A stretch of 64,000 nt of DNA. Source: Cadophora sp. MPI-SDFR-AT-0126 (Eukaryota > Ascomycota > Leotiomycetes > Helotiales > Ploettnerulaceae). The notes under the pieces were generated by a model that was not told the DNA's origin, did no database searches, and saw only the letters and a program-made list of their open reading frames with translations. This document shows, piece after piece, positions 45,185 to 57,586 of this stretch (positions are counted from its first letter, which is position 1; every line of letters begins with the position of its first letter). The position numbers were made by a program, and so were the translations under genes. The stretch spans positions 186,001 through 250,000 of the forward strand of contig JAGMVK010000015.1 of assembly GCA_020747065.1 (NCBI GenBank), in the 5' to 3' direction.

Positions 45185-46700
45185 TCTCAACGCTCTTCAT
45201 TCGGCTTCTGCGCTCTCTGCCTCTTGTCGCGATGTCGTTGAAAAAGAGTGGATTTTGCGATCTGATCGACGGTCCAGAACGATGATGTGGTCGTGAGCAA
45301 AGACAATCCGTTCTGTTTTGCTGCCCGTCTCAGACAACCTTTTTGCCTGTTCAATCTCAAACGCGAAGGGTGCGAGGGAGACTTAAGCTCTTGCGCATCG
45401 ATATAACCACCAGGTTGAAAATGAATAACGAACTCGTCTTCAAGAAACAGATAATCAATTGGAATTGATGATGTGTGAGCTGACGTGGTGGTGTTGGAGA
45501 ACTCGGTGGTTCCGGTGTGGTGACTGGTATCGAAACAAAACAAAGCGAAGGTTGGATAGGATGTTGAGGAAACAGCAAGCATTTGAAAGAAGCCTTCGCA
45601 GAAGGCTGGAAAGAAGAATTGAATGTTTGAAGATAGAAAGACAGAAAAATTGACAAGAGGCTGGAAATTCCCACGCCATGGAAAATCGCGACTCACGATT
45701 GAAAATTGGAGGTCGCGCATTCTCGTGTGTGGCTACCCACATCTGCATTCCTCAACGCGGCTGGTACATCTCACCTCTGCACTCTCCATCAACCTCGCGC
45801 ATGAAGGCTCATTACCATGCACGTGGTACAGTGGAACAATACTCACCACACTATTCCATTCCTCGTGGCAGTACGGTAGTGGTTTTCCCGGGATGGAGGG
45901 GCGTGGTGTTGTTGGGGAGGGCCGTTTGTGGTAGAAACATCGAGGGAACGCTCGGGTTGAGGTTAAAGTGCCCGTGTCTCGCATGCTTGGCCACCCCTGA
46001 AATTTCATGTTGATTCAGCCGCATCAAGTGATGGATGACTGACTACACTTTAGAGTGTGCGGTCGGGAGGGGGATTTCCCGGTCGTGGGTCCATGATTGA
46101 TTTTTTGTTGGGTGTTAATCTGTTTATTTCAATGCTGCTGCTGATTGTCGACGTGGCGCCTTCTCTCCAATCGCGATGCACAATATTGTTTAACTTGCGA
46201 AGTATGACAAGGCTGAATTGATTTGAAGATGTAATGCATGCTGCTGCGTCTCCCTTTATTACTGTACTCGTAAATCTCAGCATTTCTTTGGAGATCTCGC
46301 ACATGTTTCGTGGTTGACCGCCCTTACTGCCTCGTCAATTATCAATTTCCCTTTGTTACTTTTCGAACTCCTTCTTTCTATCCACTACCACCTCTGAATG
46401 CCACTGTTTCACAAACACTCTCCCCATAGCTGCTGCACCTGCTTTGGCTTCTTTCTCAGCCTCATATATGGCGATCGCGACAGCTTTTTGCAGTGCTAAC
46501 AACAAAAATGGAAGTCGAAGTTGATTGCATTTGATCGTTGGCCGCGATGAAATATGGCAGAAAATACCGATCCGAATATCACGGCCATGCCACGCCACGT
46601 CCTTTGTGCTGTTTTTATCACCAACGCTGTTCACCTTTTCGGATGTTCGATAAGTCTAGCTCCAAGAAGTTTGGACTGTCGGCCTGTAAGTCATTTCAAA
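45185..46700. other. Intergenic region
   Basis: About 1.5 kb upstream of the membrane-protein gene. Several open frames of 80-110 codons overlap on both strands, without motifs, as expected of chance. The right part overlaps the tail of the degraded SDR relic described next. Confidence 0.45.
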
Positions 46701-46954
46701 AGTCTACAATTTCACCAAAACGTCATCGAGCTTCGACTGCAAGCGGGGAACTATGTAGACTTTGGCGTTGTGATGCAGGAGTGCGAGAGTGGTTTCGAAG
46801 GCGATGCCTGTGGCTCCTCGGCCAGGTCTATGCTAGGAGTGGACAGAACATGAAGCTGGTAAAGTGAAAGTTGCAGATATCCAGTGACAATGAATACCTT
46901 CCTACTCAGGTCAGGGATTTGGTCCAGAGAAATTTTTTTTGAAGGGCGTACCAT
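46640..46954 (-). pseudogene. Truncated short-chain dehydrogenase relic
   Basis: On the minus strand, ATG 46954 opens MVRPSKKISLDQIPDLSRK and then VFIVTG, the start of an SDR cofactor fold. After an interruption of about 65 bases without a GT-AG solution, the frame GATGIAFETTLALLHHNAKVYI resumes the same fold. A further segment reads SPNFLELDLSNIRK, matching the LDLSDL strand of these enzymes. The rest of the enzyme (NNAG, YxxxK) is absent, and the following sequence is unrelated. This is the N-terminal 90-100 residues of a broken SDR gene. Confidence 0.55.
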
Positions 46955-46959
46955 GGCGA

Positions 46960-48501
46960 AAGTGTTTTGCCAAGTGATGAGGGTGTATCTTGAACGATAC
47001 ATACTCAGCGAGCTCGCAATTTCAAGACATGTATATTTTCAAGACGAGGCTGGGAAGAAATTAATATAGCTTTGTAGATCACAGTTCAATGGACATACAC
47101 AGAACACAAACACGAGCATGCACTGGCCAATGACAGTCGATTCCGTATTCTCATTTCGGACATCTGGCTTATTCAGACCGCCACAACATAGCCCAAGAGA
47201 TATGGACGACCGCCAGGTCAGCTTTAGAAAGTACGTCTTTCGAGACCCAAAGAAAACAAAACTAAATGGAATCCAAAAATACTATGATCTCAGAAACTCA
47301 CACCCCAAAAGCATCCCCTACACCAAACCATCAGATACCCCGCAGAGTCATGATCAAGCGACATATCCGGGGAACCATGTAGCTAGCTCAACGGGCATTT
47401 CATCATAGATCGAATGAGGCCATCATTACACAACATGGACCGCTGACTAGCCCAGGTCGAGCCTCAATCGACGTCAGCCTTTGTTTCGTGTCATCCTTTG
47501 AGATTTTAACACGCCCTGTGGTAACATTGTGTTGTAAGTTAGATCGGCCGCCGGCGAAAATATTGCAGACGTAGTTCTGAGAACTGGTGTCTGGTTTTGG
47601 GTTGTGGGAGAAAGGTGGAGAATTGAGCATGGGGGCTTTCATGGGGGATTGGATGGATGGCGCTATGATTGTGGGATGAACGAGATTGCGAGAAAGGGTT
47701 GGTGTGAGTTAGAGGGGGTTGGTCACGTGAGGATTGGATTGGAGTTGGATTGGCATTGAAGGTGAGTGGACCTACGCGATGTTGGGGCCATGAGGAACCG
47801 AAAGTAAGATGGAGATATCTATCTTAAAATCAATGATACACTGTATCATCTTAATAGAAGTCTAAATGGCTCTCAGTACCCTACCCTTGACTTGCCACCG
47901 AAGACCAATAGTCAAGTACATGAAAGCAGCCCAAATGTCACGCCAATCTTGACAAGACCGACACGTTACATTTCTTCACAAATCAACACTTACGGTAAGA
48001 AAATCGATAACGTGATCGAAATTTGTGTGGCTAGCCCTATTTTTTGCCTCAAGCGGTGATAGCTTTAAGCCCTCTCTTCAGTGTTTTCCTCTGTACTGTC
48101 GGAAATAATGATTCCATCTCGAGACGAAATGTTGTACAAGAGAGACTTGGGCTTCATGGCTGATTCAAGGTAATGAGCTGCCTCCAACGCTATTCGGGAT
48201 TAACAATGAGGGGGGCAGCAAAAGGAAACAAAGCTAGGCATTCTTGACATTGGCGAAAGGTGGGAGTGTACAAGGGAAAAGGCGGCATACGCTCGTTGAC
48301 TGAATCTCTTATGCCGGGCTCAATTAGCGGACTCAGAAGAAGGGGTAATCAAATTTTACGGCTTCATCGGATGACTTGCTGGCGATTGTGACCCTAACCT
48401 CTAATGCTAGCAGCGTGACATAAATAATCCGCAAATCAGTCGGACGCAAATCAGCAACTCACGCTAATGCCAGAACCAAATTCCTCGAAACTGCCAGATC
48501 C
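46960..48501. other. Intergenic region
   Basis: About 1.5 kb. The frame at 47118-47408 (+) has no recognisable feature. AT-rich stretches and stops on both strands elsewhere. No gene supported. Confidence 0.45.
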
Positions 48502-49897
48502 TCATCCGGAACTCATGATTGACGAGACTCCACTCATCCTCCTCCCATTCCTCGCAAACTCCCTGTCCCCATCCGATAGGGCGACAGTAGCAGCAGCCGT
48601 CTTAACAGCCTCCTCATCAACAGTCCTACCCAACCAATTCTCGACACTCGCGCCACCCCTCAAATCCTGCCAGTCGCTTTCATGAAATGCATCATCCCTC
48701 TTCCGTATCGCGTACGCAAATGTCCCTCGACTGTGCCGCTTCGCTTTGATGGTCTTCAGCTTGACTTCCTCTAGCCCCGTTTTCGCTTTTCTCGAAAGCG
48801 CTTTCTTGATATGTGGTATGAATGCTGATTTGTGGGACTGCATGGACTGGCGTCGTGATTTGATCGTTTTGATGTCGCCGTCGTCGGGCGAGGGAGTTTT
48901 GGATAACGTGCTGGAAAAGGCAGAGGCTAGGCCGGGAAACACTTTACGGATGAAGGGTTTAAGGCAGGGTGCTGAGGTGCAGAATAGTCCGGTGCTGACT
49001 TCGACTGAGACCCAGATTCCGACGTTTACTCGCTCCCCTGGCTACGTCGTAAGCCATTGAAGGCGTGAGCAATGGGCAGGAGACTTACAGGAAAGGTCAC
49101 TGCTGTTGATGTATTTCAGAATTGACACGCACCGAAAGATCGCGGCGAGGATGACGAGGAATCCCATTCCAACAACAGTGTAGATATAAATCTTTTGCTG
49201 GCGCGGTATCTTGAGGGGTACTGGACCAGCGTCAGCATGCTTTTCTATCAAGTTTCCGCTGAAATGCATACTAATCTTGGGGATAACGTAAACCATGAGT
49301 GCAAGGTCGATAGCGATATTGCAAGACGTGTTCGCAATGAAGCTTGGTGCGAAGGGAATACAGTTCTTTTTCCCCAGTGACCATACGTCCGATACTGGCG
49401 AGCACGAGAAGATGATAGTAAACTCCATCGCGATGGCCAATGCTGCAATAATTGCAAGAAGAATATAGATGAACCACTTGCTGAATTTATCATGGAAGAT
49501 TCTCAGATAGAATGCGCATATTCCGAGCTTCGTAGTACAAATGACGAATTGAAAGACTAGGCGGTTGGCAAAGCCCAACTTCTTCATCGATATAATATCG
49601 GCAGAAGCAAGAACGTCCTGGTGATGACCGCCTCCGAATTCTACAAAGAGGCACTGTATGACTGCAATGAAAATGCTACCGATCTGACGCTGGATTAGTT
49701 CTGGTCAAATGCAGCGATGAATCTCCTACCCATGAGATCGTTATTAATGTGTCATCAATACCCCAGCTGCCCGAAAGAAATTTCCTCGAGTACAACCTTG
49801 CGAGGACAAAAATCGACGATATTACATGGGGAACAATCGACCCTGCTAGAAGACTTGCAACCCTTGATTCGGAGGGGTTTTCAACATTCTGGTCCAT
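48502..49897 (-). CDS. PTH11-type rhodopsin-domain integral membrane protein
   Basis: Minus-strand exons 49897-49730, 49683-49089 and 49037-48502 are in phase and give 432 residues. Seven hydrophobic segments are visible, and characteristic landmarks of the fungal rhodopsin-like domain occur in order: LARLYSRKF and GIDDTLI after helix 1, FGGGHHQDV, the FYLRIF step, CSPVSDVWSLGKKNC, AIDLALMVYVIP, and VGIWVSVEVSTGLFCTSAPCLKPF leading into the last helix. The C-terminal 130 residues are basic and soluble. No CFEM domain. Members are candidate surface receptors, a role proven for few of them. Confidence 0.88.
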
Positions 49898-50746
49898 GTA
49901 TTAGCATCTGCTGGGACGGTGTTTCTATTTGGAGCCATGTGGGGAGATTTTTCCTCCTTGTGAACCAGAATGTGATGGCGCTTGAACTCACAGATGCCAT
50001 GGCAGCAGTCCTGCCCCAGATTTTGTTTTCATGTCAGAAAAGAAGAAGTCACTTCATGGGGTAGAAGGCGGAGAAAATGTACCACGTATTGAGTTCTGGA
50101 AGGGGCTCGCACGGCCTTGGTACTAGTGTAGCCTGATGGGACATGTTTCGTTGCAGAAACGGACAAATCACAAGCGACAAATAGCCTCTTGGTAGCTTTG
50201 GAAGATGTGATGACTGTGTCAGGGACCGACTTGGCAGGTTGAGACACAATATTTCCATCCATTGATTAACGACTCAGTGTCCGATGATTCGATCGCTTGC
50301 CGGCAATGACCCGGCAGTGAGATTCTGCGCTGCGCCAAGGTCCATAAACTCCCCAGATCTACCGGACATTGCCGCAGATACGCAACACAAGGCTTGGCGG
50401 GACGAACTTTATTTCGAGAGCGATCAAGACGAGCGTCTTGTCTCAATTGATTCTTGGCTCCTTCGTGATATATTGGATTGCTGCCGGCAGCTATTCTCAG
50501 CAACGATGCAATTCCCAAACTGCAAGTCCATTCAAAGCCGCTGATTGGTCTTTGACGATAGCTAATGGATGGCATACTATGTACTGTTTGTATTGAATTT
50601 CCGCAACCAATCAGATGTGTCGAGGTCCAATCAAAGAGTTTTCGTGCTCAGATACTCTGAGCCAGTCATGCGCCGATATCCCCCTGCTTGAGCGAGCCAG
50701 CTCATCCGAACTGACCTCGTTGTGCAACATAAACGAGGACGTTTTG
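49898..50746. other. Intergenic region
   Basis: 850 bases between the 5' end of the PTH11-type gene and the 3' end of the large regulator. No coding signal with motifs. Confidence 0.45.
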
Positions 50747-53700
50747 TCATGTTGAATACTTGAAGATTCCAGGAGCGATACAATCGGCCACGGACCAGTC
50801 CTCTGGTAGGCAACCTTGATATAAAGTCATCAAATACTCGGCGTTGCAGCTGCACAACTGAATTCCTTGCAGCTGAATCCGGTAGCCATTTCCATCCCCG
50901 ATCCACGCTTCCTTCTCCTTCTCGTACATCGCCCCAGGCACACTCCATCTTGTCAATTCGATAAATGTTGCACTTCCAGGCGTACAAACTTCACATCCTT
51001 GGATATCCAGAATGCAGTAGGCCCAGACGACCATTGCAGCCACACAAGCCGCTAAATGGGCGACGGGATCAAGTGTCCTGATCGAAAGACCCAAGCTTGC
51101 ATCATGATGGGCGATGTTTTGGTGTGCGACCAGGATATCAACCGCATGGCAGAGACACCATCGTGCGGACGGTCTAAGTCCCCACGCCTTTATCTCGGCC
51201 TGCCTCTGCTTTCTGGCTTGATGATGAATTGAAGAAGCCTCCTCAATAGGACCCAGTCGTCGATCCTTTGCCAGATTCGTGATGTTTCTGATCTCTGCAA
51301 ATATCTGGAGGCTGAAGAGATGATAGAGCATCTTTGTGTCGAATAAAAGGCTCTTCACCCGCGCGATCACGATATTTTGCCATCCCGGCTGTAACGTATG
51401 TCAGTATAATGGACAAATCAGTATTATTTACCACCGCCAGAGACTTGCAGCAGGTTCTGTTAGAATGTTTAACCTAGGATAGGTGTCCCGAATTTCGTGG
51501 AAACATGCTCACCTGGGAGGTGTCTTCATATCCGAAGTAGTAGCGGATAGGTAGATGCTTCTCGATTCCAAATTCGCCATTCTCAGGAAACTGGCTAAAC
51601 ATGTTGTTCAGTCTGGCTTTCAAATTGTCTAACTGTCTCCTGAGGGAATCTTGTTGCAATCCTAGTGTAACGGGGCATTCAGACATACACGCCTTCCATA
51701 TCGCAGTCTGCATGGCACAGATACATGTCTGGACATCTTCTATCAACATCGGCTGCTCGATTCCTGCAACTGGTTCAAGTGCACTATCGGTGATCATCTT
51801 GTACATGGAATTTTGACTGCGATATAACGGCTCGTTCGCTTGGCGTTCTTCCCCTGTACCAAATCAGCCATATCCTCTCAGAAAGAATGCTTCCCCAAAG
51901 CTGTGCAAATTCAGGTGCTGGAGCACTGTAATTGGCACATACAGATATGCAGTCCGTCAGCATTGTATAGACCAAAAGTCGATGGCAGTGGATGGTGAAG
52001 CTCCTCCAGGAGTGTTGAAGAGGGCTGCAATCGAAGTACGCTCAAATAAGCATCTATCTTGAAAAGATATGCTGCCAACCTGAACACGTTAGATACTGAT
52101 ATACTTCTCCTGGAATTTGTTTACCTTTGCCGGGAGCCTAATTTGACTAATCGCATAGGAACAAAATAGCCAGGCTTCTCCTAAATGTCATTACATTAGT
52201 GACCATGTCCCTGGTTGCATGATCTAAGAATACGTTGGGAAATTTCCAACGCTGAATGGAAGACAGGAAAGTCTCTGAACTTGGCAGACACTACTCACAT
52301 CGGCCCATGCCGTCTCTTTATTAAAGAATCCCACTTCTCGGAGCCCAGTGACCAAAATGTTCCGAAGCATTATGGCGCCTGATATCGCATTGTCATTCTA
52401 AAATGAAGTGAGCTTCTATGTCTTTGAAGTGACTGGAGTTGATACATACACCATAATACAACGCGAATATGATATTGAGAAGGGCAGATTGACAAAATGC
52501 AAGTGACAAAGATTGGTCAAGCCTATCTTGGGAGGTTATTTTGCACTTTCAGAGGTCAGAAGCGTCACTTCCCCAGAATAAGGTTCACTTACAAGCCGAG
52601 GAAGAAGTTGTTCTACCAGAGCTTCATGCCTACTCAGACGATTAGTACATGATTTCCTCGATCTAGGGGCGTGTCGAATGCATTTGTTGACACCAAATAT
52701 GCTGCTCTGACTTCGCGCGTCGGGCATCGTATCGCGGATCATGACTAGACGAAGCTTACCCTACTAAACATATCAACAAGAGTCCTGCTAGGGGTTTGCC
52801 ATATTCCGGTAGGATTGGAGTTCTCGAGCGCTTTGGATGATTGACTTACACGTGATTGCAAACGCTTTCGATTCGTAACTTCCCAGTAACCAAGCCCCAA
52901 TCATCTTCGCAGACGACACCACAAGCGTATTCTCACCCTCGGCTTCAAATGAAGGGCGATGCACAATTGGCCAGCGATGATGGAAATATGTGAAATATAT
53001 GTCGAGATACTCTGCAGAAATTGGATCTGGGTTATCGATCGCTTTCGGACCCTGGTCTGGAAGTACCTTCAAAGACAACCAATCAACCAGTCCTGTGGGA
53101 CCATGCAACTTGAACACTTCGGAGACCTTGCGGAATTCGGTTGTCTGTGGGAGCTGAGCCGTGGTTGGAGGTAGGACTGCCGCACCCTCGATAGCCATGA
53201 TTGAATCGCCATCTATTTCCACTGACTCCGTCTGCCGTGAATCCGGGGTATCGTGCTGCCGGGGCTCGGTTTTTTCGTCCGTTGCTTGATCTTCTAGGCG
53301 ATATTTACACTCGATACCTTTCTTCACACAGGTTGAACAAATTTCATTGCCATCGCACTTTATTTTACCAGCTCGACATGCAAGGCAAGCCCTTTTGCTG
53401 CGTCCAGATGGGGCTGGTTTGAAAACCTCTCCATGTCGGGCCAGATGTCGTTGAAGAGAATCACTATCTTAGAATTAGTGTGTTTGTCATTAAAACATTA
53501 AGCCTATCATAACACACGGGTCGCCTGTAGCACTAAAATGAAAAATCATGCTCTAGAACTATTCGGGCTCCTTAAGACTGTTGTTTCGAAAGGGGATCAA
53601 CGCGTCACATAAACTTCTGAACAGAAACAGATTCGATGCAAGGACCGCAAGCAAGTACTGAGATCATACTTTCTGTTGAATTCCCTCCCACAAACCTTGC

Positions 53701-53812
53701 AAGTCAAGATGTTCTCCGGATCATGCGTCTTTTCATGGCGGGACAGATGCTCTTTTCGAGAGAAAGACTTCCCGCATCCCTCAATGGAGCACATATGCTG
53801 ACGAGATTCCAT
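50747..53812 (-). CDS. Transcription factor with two C2H2 fingers plus a Zn2Cys6 cluster (nine exons)
   Basis: Minus-strand exons 53812-53670, 53463-52852, 52629-52593, 52545-52450, 52397-52299, 52180-52125, 52079-51943, 51853-51513 and 51388-50747 keep phase at every join and give about 720 residues. Finger 1 is C-SIEG-C-x12-H-LSR-H; finger 2 (CKVCGREFNR then QRHLARH) is completed across the first intron. Then comes C-LA-C-RAGKIK-C-DGNEI-C-ST-C-VKKGIE-C. The fungal_trans region includes YFTYFHHRWPIVHRPSF, FKIDAYLSVL, LPSTFGLYNADGLHIW and PIRYYFGYEDTSQPGWQ. Two middle junctions (the 222-base intron 52630-52851 and the small exon 52593-52629) are less certain. It is divergent from the NmrA-like reductase, which it may regulate. 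Confidence 0.82.
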
Positions 53813-54758
53813 CGCGCCTCGCCGGAGGCAGTTAAACTCCGTCCTTAAAGTCGAAAGTATCTTCGGCAGTTGACACAATCTGGCTGGCTAGGATCTCTTC
53901 CGGAATGCATGCACTCATGTGCGCTGGGAGTAGGTGTGGGACCGATGAACAATTTTTGGGGAGGGAGCCGTGGGCGTCGGGCTTGCGTGGGATGAGTACT
54001 GCAGCATTGACGTCTGTCGACTTATGGCATCAGGCCAATTGATTTGACAAACATACGTATTAAAACTCTGTCTCCAGGGGATTCAACGGAGATAAAGAGC
54101 GCACTAATGAGCGGGTGCTGCGAATTGAAGGAGGAGGGTTTGATCGTGATGGTGTTGGTGTTGGTGTTGATGTCAAGTCTTCAGCTGCTTGAAGGGGAGC
54201 CGGTGGGATCCGAGGAAAGTTTGAACTGGGCCATTTCTGAGTAAGCCAACAAGACTGACAAACTAAGAGGAGAGTTTGGCGGCTGGCTTAAATCTGGCCA
54301 ATGGGAAGTGGCCAATTCGTGCCATCTCGCTTGATCCACCAATCACATTACTCTGCATTAACTCGGAGCAGAGTCTTCTCCTAGGTATCAGCTCGGGCCA
54401 GGATTGACTTTTCCCTTACGTCCAGATTGAGACATGCTTTGTATGTTTCAACATGTGGGAGGTATCCGCCTCACACATCTACAAATACCTATGCATTACG
54501 TGACTTTCGGTGGGATGCTTCCATAATCCTGGGCCGGGAACCCACACGACGACGGAGTGATGGAGGTCCGCAGATAAAATGACGCCTCAAATCAAGTCAA
54601 ACGACTATATGAAGGTACAGTCCTCTACACAAATCCTTCTTTTTATCACAACACAATCATCTGTCAAATTCATCCAATCGATTTCCAAATTCACAGTCTG
54701 TTGTATTCAGTAACATCGCAACTATCCGATACTCCTAAGTTCAGCGAGCGCTACATTA
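53813..54758. promoter_or_regulatory. Divergent promoter of the C2H2/Zn2Cys6 regulator and the NmrA-like gene
   Basis: 946 bases with no gene supported; a frame at 54044-54244 (+) is unremarkable. The final 100 bases are pyrimidine-rich, leading to the NmrA-like start, and a TATATGA element lies near 54604. Confidence 0.45.
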
Positions 54759-55718
54759 ATGTCTTCCATCAAGAACGTCGCAGTCGTTGGCGTAAGTATT
54801 TGATTTGAGCGACTTCCGGAAACGCGTGCTAATTTTGGCTAGGCCTCCGGTAACCTCGGAGCTCCCGTACTAAAGGCCATCCTGGACTCTGGCAAATTCA
54901 ACGTCACCGTCATTACTCGTCCAGTGTCCAAATCGACATTTCCATCCGAGGTCAAGGTCATCAAAGCAGACTACACGTCCGTCGACTCTCTTACCTCAGC
55001 GCTGAAAGGTCAAGATGCTGTCGTCTCGACGGTCGGAACCGATGGCTTCCAAGGCCAGGCCATCCTCATCGATGCAGCTATCGCGGCAGGGGTCAAGCGT
55101 ATCCTGCCCTCGGAATTTGGTTCGGACTATTCCAATCCTAAGAGTGCAGCCTTGCCAGTCTTTGGCTACAAAGTAGCTATCAGAAAGCATCTCGAGGACA
55201 AGATTGCCGCTGGTGCCAATATCACTTACACCTACGTTGTTAACAGTTTGTTCCTGGACTGGGGCATTGATGTTGGCTTTCTTCTGGACCTCAAGTCGGC
55301 GGAACCAAAGCTCTATAATGGTGGAGAGTACATCTTCAGCACAACTACCCTTGCCTCAGTCGGGCAGGCTGTTGTCGGCGTCCTAAGTCATCCAGAGGAG
55401 ACGAAAAACCGAACTGTCTACGTTCAAGATCTGGTCATCTCGCAGAAGAGGGTCCTTGAATTGGCACAAAAGGTTGCACCTGAGAAGAAGTGGACGCCAG
55501 TCAATGCCAGCTTGCAGGACTTGGAGAAATGGGCATATGGTAAGTTGGCCGAAGGCGATTACTCAATGCCTGTGATGTTGAGTTTCATTAATGTTGGGAT
55601 GTTCCAAGACGGGTATGGAAGTCGTTTCGAAAAGCTCGACAATGAGCTTCTCGGGGTCACTGGCAAGACTGAAGCCGATGTGGAGAATATGTTGAGAAAA
55701 GTACTGGCTAGTAATTAG
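54759..55718 (+). CDS. NmrA-like / isoflavone-reductase-like NAD(P)-binding protein
   Basis: Exons 54759-54791 and 54843-55718 are in phase and give 302 residues. The intron splits the Rossmann motif: VAVVG is in exon 1 and ASGNLGAPVLKAIL in exon 2. The family hallmarks VITRP, the strand ending VIKADYTS, DAVVSTVG, GVKRILPSEFGSDY and a FGYKVAIRKHLE helix are all present. The conserved Lys in the Y-K step fits the plant isoflavone-reductase group. Fungal members include pinoresinol/isoflavone-type reductases and NmrA-like redox sensors. Which applies here is not visible. It is divergently arranged with the large regulator. Confidence 0.88.
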
Positions 55719-56356
55719 ATGGATCTCCACATAATTTCGTGGTGTGTATATTCCGTAATAGGCAGCGCTGGCATATCATTCTCGCTGTTTACTTCCAACG
55801 ATTCCTATATTCAGCTCGTGTCGATGTCTATGTGTACCATCCAGCTCTCAATCTGTATTTCATTTGCTTGGCTCAAATGCTATAAACCTTAGGTGTATCC
55901 TGTAATCTCCCTTTCAGTCTCCTTCGTTGATACATATACATATGAGCCAAGAGAGGGGCCGAAATGTAGCGTCTCGGGTGACATCAACTGATTGGATGGT
56001 TTCCCCTGGTAAGTGTTTCAACACGTTGGTTCTAACAAGGCTGACGGCCTCGGTTCCAATTATTGACTCCTGGCTAGGAATGATGCAGTACGACATCTCA
56101 TACCTTCATCCAAGGCACTTCCCCACACTCCGCTTTTTCGATGGAGAGATCGAATGAGGCGGGAAAATATAAAGGCAGGGCAGTTCCAGACTAAGTGCAT
56201 GACCTGGGAGTACTTTTTTTTTTTTTTTTTTTTTTTCGAAAATCCAGTATGGAATCTACGTCTGGCCAGTATATCACCGCAATACCCTCCCAAAACCACG
56301 ACATTTACTGGGCTCTCTGCGGAGGAGGTGGCTCAGCATTCGGCCGCGTCACGTGA
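55719..56356. other. Intergenic region with a T23 tract
   Basis: Contains an uninterrupted run of 23 T at 56214-56236, about 120 bases upstream of the FAD-oxidase relic. No gene. Confidence 0.5.
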
Positions 56357-57180
56357 GTGACCCCAAAAGCCCACCCAGATATGGCATTCTCATTCTCTTT
56401 CAGTGCCAGTACATCCACCGTATTCTGGGCGGGAGCTCGAACCTTCTTCAACTGCTTTGTCCCTTTCACAAACGCAGGGCTTTATTCATATTTCTGGGTG
56501 TTTCCCGGCGCTGTATCTACATTCTCTATAAACCCGTTCTTCGCGCCGAACCTCACAATCTCCGAAACACAAGCACTGCTCAAACCATGGTTCGACGACC
56601 TCGCTTTTCTTGAAATAAACGTCACGACCAAACCAGCCAGCTATCCCAAGTAGCTCACAGCATGGCAAGCTAGTTTCCCACAAGAGGGTGTGGGAGGAAA
56701 CTCGGGCTCCGCCGATTTAACGTTATTTCCTCGCTCGAACTGGCTCGAACAAACACTTTTAAACGCGACATTCGCTGCTTGGAAAGGTAGTATTGATGCG
56801 GGACTGTTCACCATCAACTTCAAGTTCGCCTCTACGCTTGCCGCCGGAGGACATCCAGACAACAGCGTAAATCCCGCTTGGCGCGAAACTGTCGTGCATT
56901 CCATCCAGATTGCATCGTGGTCCAGTGGTGCGACTTTCGAGGAAATCAAGTTACAGAGAGATCTTCTGACAAAGAGGCAGAAGGCGTGGATTGAGGTAAG
57001 CCCAGGAGCAGGCGCATATCTTGGCGAGAGTGACAGGGAGGAAGTCGCAGCAGAAGTTTTATGGGAGTGATTATGGACGATCGGTGGGTATTAGAATGAG
57101 ATTGATCCAGAGGATGTGTTTAGGGCGAAGGGGGCTGTGGAAACGGAATTTTCCCTATCCACACAAACGACTGCTCATCC
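56357..57180 (+). pseudogene. C-terminal half of an FAD-linked (berberine-bridge-type) oxidase, degraded
   Basis: The sequence aligns by eye with the C-terminal half of fungal FAD-linked oxidoreductases: FVPFTNAGLYSYF, ALLKPWFDDL, LFPRSNWL, ATFAAWKGSI, DNSVNPAWRETVVHSI and VSPGAGAYLGESDREE. An in-frame TAG at 56651-56653 interrupts it. After ESDREE the frame must shift to read QQKFYGSDYGRSVGI, and again to read DPEDVFRAKGAVETEF. The whole FAD-binding N-terminal domain, with its flavin-linked His, is missing, and a stop lies directly upstream. Clearly a pseudogene. Confidence 0.8.
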
Positions 57181-57586
57181 TTCACAACCTTACCTGGTTT
57201 CCTCAGTCAGCCATGCGCCAAATTATGCACGACTTGCCAACTCATTGTGCTCTTCAGCTGCAGAGACAGGCCCATCTGGGGGAAGTGTGCCCCCGCTGAA
57301 AGCATGCCCTCGTTCTCGATGCAGTGTTTGTGAGACTGTGATAATGGACGTTGCACAGCATCATGTGTTCGAGCAACTCTTTCGGCGGGAAGGATGAAGC
57401 GAGAGGAAAGAACAGGCAGGGCATGAATTGGTGTCGGAGCTGCCGAGTGGGTCATCGCTGAATCGTGAACGCTTGAACGAGCAACCTGTGGCGTTTACGG
57501 CCTGAACATGCAAAGTACTATCCAGATCTGGATTCGAGAAGTAGTAAGTCTATTGGTATAGCAATCAATGTAAAGAAGTATTCGCA
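57181..57586. other. Intergenic region between convergent genes
   Basis: Nothing recognised; short overlapping frames only. Confidence 0.45.

Noticed and set aside
51389..51512. Coding-like stretch EIRDTYPRLNILTEPA inside intron 8 of the large regulator
   Set aside because: Retaining it breaks the frame, whereas the canonical intron 51389-51512 joins YEDTSQ to PGWQNIV exactly as in homologues.
52788..52851. Continuation of exon 2 of the large regulator as CKSIIQSARELQSY
   Set aside because: Runs into a stop; splicing at the GTGTAAG donor joins FAIT to HEALVEQLLPRL, which fits the family better.
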